From assembly GCF_006483455.1 (NCBI RefSeq), contig NZ_PPPU01000016.1:124001-188000 (forward strand): 64,000 bases of DNA, written 5' to 3'. Of the stretch, positions 63,187 to 64,000 are shown piece after piece. A program made the position numbers and the translations under genes. How positions within the stretch are numbered: the first letter of the stretch is position 1; each line of letters starts with the position of its first letter. The notes beneath the pieces were generated by a model. It was not told the DNA's origin and did not search any database. It saw nothing but the letters and a program-made list of their open reading frames with translations. The DNA comes from Methylomonas koyamae. GTDB taxonomy: Bacteria; Pseudomonadota; Gammaproteobacteria; Methylococcales; Methylomonadaceae.

Positions 63187-63211
63187 GCAGGTGTCCGGTT
63201 TTTGTTGACCA

Positions 63212-63704
63212 TTACACAGATTAGCCGATAGAGCCGATCCGGCTACGGCGCGGGAAGCGACCGTCTCTACCAAGTCGGTGCCGGCGAGCCAGGCGGCGGT
63301 CGGCGGTTGCTTATCCTTGCTGATGGCCTTATCAGACAAGCTCGGCTGGACCCGCGGGACGCCGATTTGATCCTGGCAAAGCGTTTACCGCTCCCCAAAC
63401 AACTCTCGACGCCGAACGGTTTTAAACCCGCTGTTACCGAAAATCCCGGCTGCATTTGCAATGACGAGCAAAGCCAAATAAGCTGCAGTCGGACGAAGCC
63501 GAAACCCGCTTGGCACCGGCGTGCGGGCTCGTCACGATTCGGCCAGTTTAGCGGGCTCCGGCGATAACGCCGCAGAAAGCCCCGGTCGCACCTTTGTCGT
63601 GGCAGACCACGGCGAAGGTTTCGTAACGTTTTTCGCCCTAACCTTAACGAAAGCAGGCTACGGCATTGCGGTTTGGGTTTAACGGCATAGTGCAGGGGGT
63701 AGGT
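63212..63704. other. Intergenic region right of the insertion sequence
   Basis: 493 bp. A leftward open frame (63267-63830) crosses into the next gene but has an arginine/proline-rich composition without a family and is likely noncoding. No repeat or promoter could be fixed. Confidence 0.5.
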
Positions 63705-64000
63705 ATGAACGGTCACCAACACGATCGGCGCGGGCCGATATTCTCGCTGCGGTTTAACGCAGTCATTTTTTTCCTGGTGGCTTGGCTTGGCTCGGGCTGG
63801 GCGGCGGCGGACGAGCCGACCCTGAGGCAACGGGCCTTAACCTACCCGGTATTGATTCCGCGGGTACAGCCCGCATCAAGCGAGGCTGAACAACCGGCCA
63901 GCACCCAGCCGGCCCAGCGGGTTGACGACAAGGTGACCGCGCCCGCGATTCAGCGCTTGCCGGACCGAATGACGGTCAAACCGCCACTGCTGTCGCAAGA
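63705..64000 (+). CDS. Secreted or periplasmic hypothetical protein (partial)
   Basis: The first 98 codons of a gene cut by the right edge; GGGGGTAGG precedes the ATG. A signal peptide (SLRFNAVIFFLVAWLGSGWAAA) is followed by a proline, glutamine and alanine-rich low-complexity stretch (VQPASSEAEQPASTQPAQ), as in linker regions of envelope proteins. Nothing more can be said. Confidence 0.65.
   Translation, partial: MNGHQHDRRGPIFSLRFNAVIFFLVAWLGSGWAAADEPTLRQRALTYPVLIPRVQPASSEAEQPASTQPAQRVDDKVTAPAIQRLPDRMTVKPPLLSQ

Larger units (their letters stand above)
61932..63211 (+). mobile_element. Decayed IS3-family insertion sequence
   Basis: About 1280 bp bounded by imperfect inverted ends TGGTCTAATAACCCCGGAC (left) and the complement of TGTCCGGTTTTTGTTGACCA (right). 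It contains an orfA (transposase helix-turn-helix plus leucine zipper) and an orfB (DDE integrase) in the usual order. Both frames carry lesions (see the two pseudogene entries). No clear target-site duplication is visible, so it looks old. Confidence 0.85.

Noticed and set aside
63267-63830. Leftward open frame near the right edge
   Set aside because: Arginine and proline-rich with no family features, and it overlaps the start and signal peptide of the rightward gene at 63705.

Overview
The window is GC-rich (mostly in the high fifties percent, estimated by eye) and densely packed with typical gammaproteobacterial genes: creD, an Mla/Pqi-type lipid transport operon, leuB, truC, mscL, a YbiT-like ABC-F ATPase, YgjV, and PEP-CTERM and TonB-type outer-membrane proteins. 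Together with the NarK/FNT/cyanase nitrogen genes, the fatty-acyl-AMP-ligase polyketide synthase and a di-haem peroxidase, this suggests an environmental gammaproteobacterium, plausibly a Methylomonas-like methanotroph. That is inference: no methane monooxygenase or rRNA gene is present. I found no tRNA, rRNA or CRISPR array.

Layout. 1-2.6 kb: 5' part of a FAAL-ACP-ketosynthase gene running off the left edge. 3.2-10 kb: an amino acid permease, DUF4239 and DUF2750 proteins, two small ORFs, an SRPBCC protein, a DUF457 membrane protein and CreD. 10.1-14.9 kb: a one-directional cluster with two double-glycine-leader peptides, an eight-cysteine protein, an HlyD adaptor, a C39-peptidase ABC exporter and a secreted cysteine protein. 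It is divergent from a Crp/Fnr-family regulator (15.5 kb) across a 565-bp gap holding a perfect CRP-type palindrome. 16.3-22.5 kb: a FecR-TPR-beta-barrel protein, a small unknown protein and a CHASE2 nucleotide cyclase. 22.6-29.3 kb: a leftward operon of an FNT channel, cyanase, a PP2C-kinase fusion, NarK, a small protein and a second PP2C-kinase fusion. 30-33.6 kb: a four-gene MCE/Mla-type transporter.

34-38.1 kb is an accessory island. It holds a protein with two HEPN-type RxxxxH motifs, three small or unknown genes and a GFA protein, separated by AT-richer spacers with two kinds of repeated palindromic elements and integron-attC-like heptamers. 38.2-44.9 kb: HupE-like, TPR, DUF4331 and PEP-CTERM genes run left, divergent from an ECF sigma factor and a ChrR-like cupin partner. 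44.9-51 kb: ABC-F, GST, small membrane proteins, a HicA-like protein and leuB. 51.3-54.3 kb: a large di-haem peroxidase split by a DNRLRE/CBM-like module. 54.9-61.8 kb: mscL, a Uma2 nuclease, truC, a LeuA/CimA-family synthase, a PaaK-like ligase, an MDR dehydrogenase and YgjV. 61.9-63.2 kb: a decayed IS3-family element. The right edge holds the start of a secreted protein gene.

The parts that most deserve study are the double-glycine peptide locus with its eight-cysteine partner, the repeat-rich 34-38 kb island, the nitrogen operon with duplicated PP2C-kinase fusions, and the peroxidase with an inserted module.
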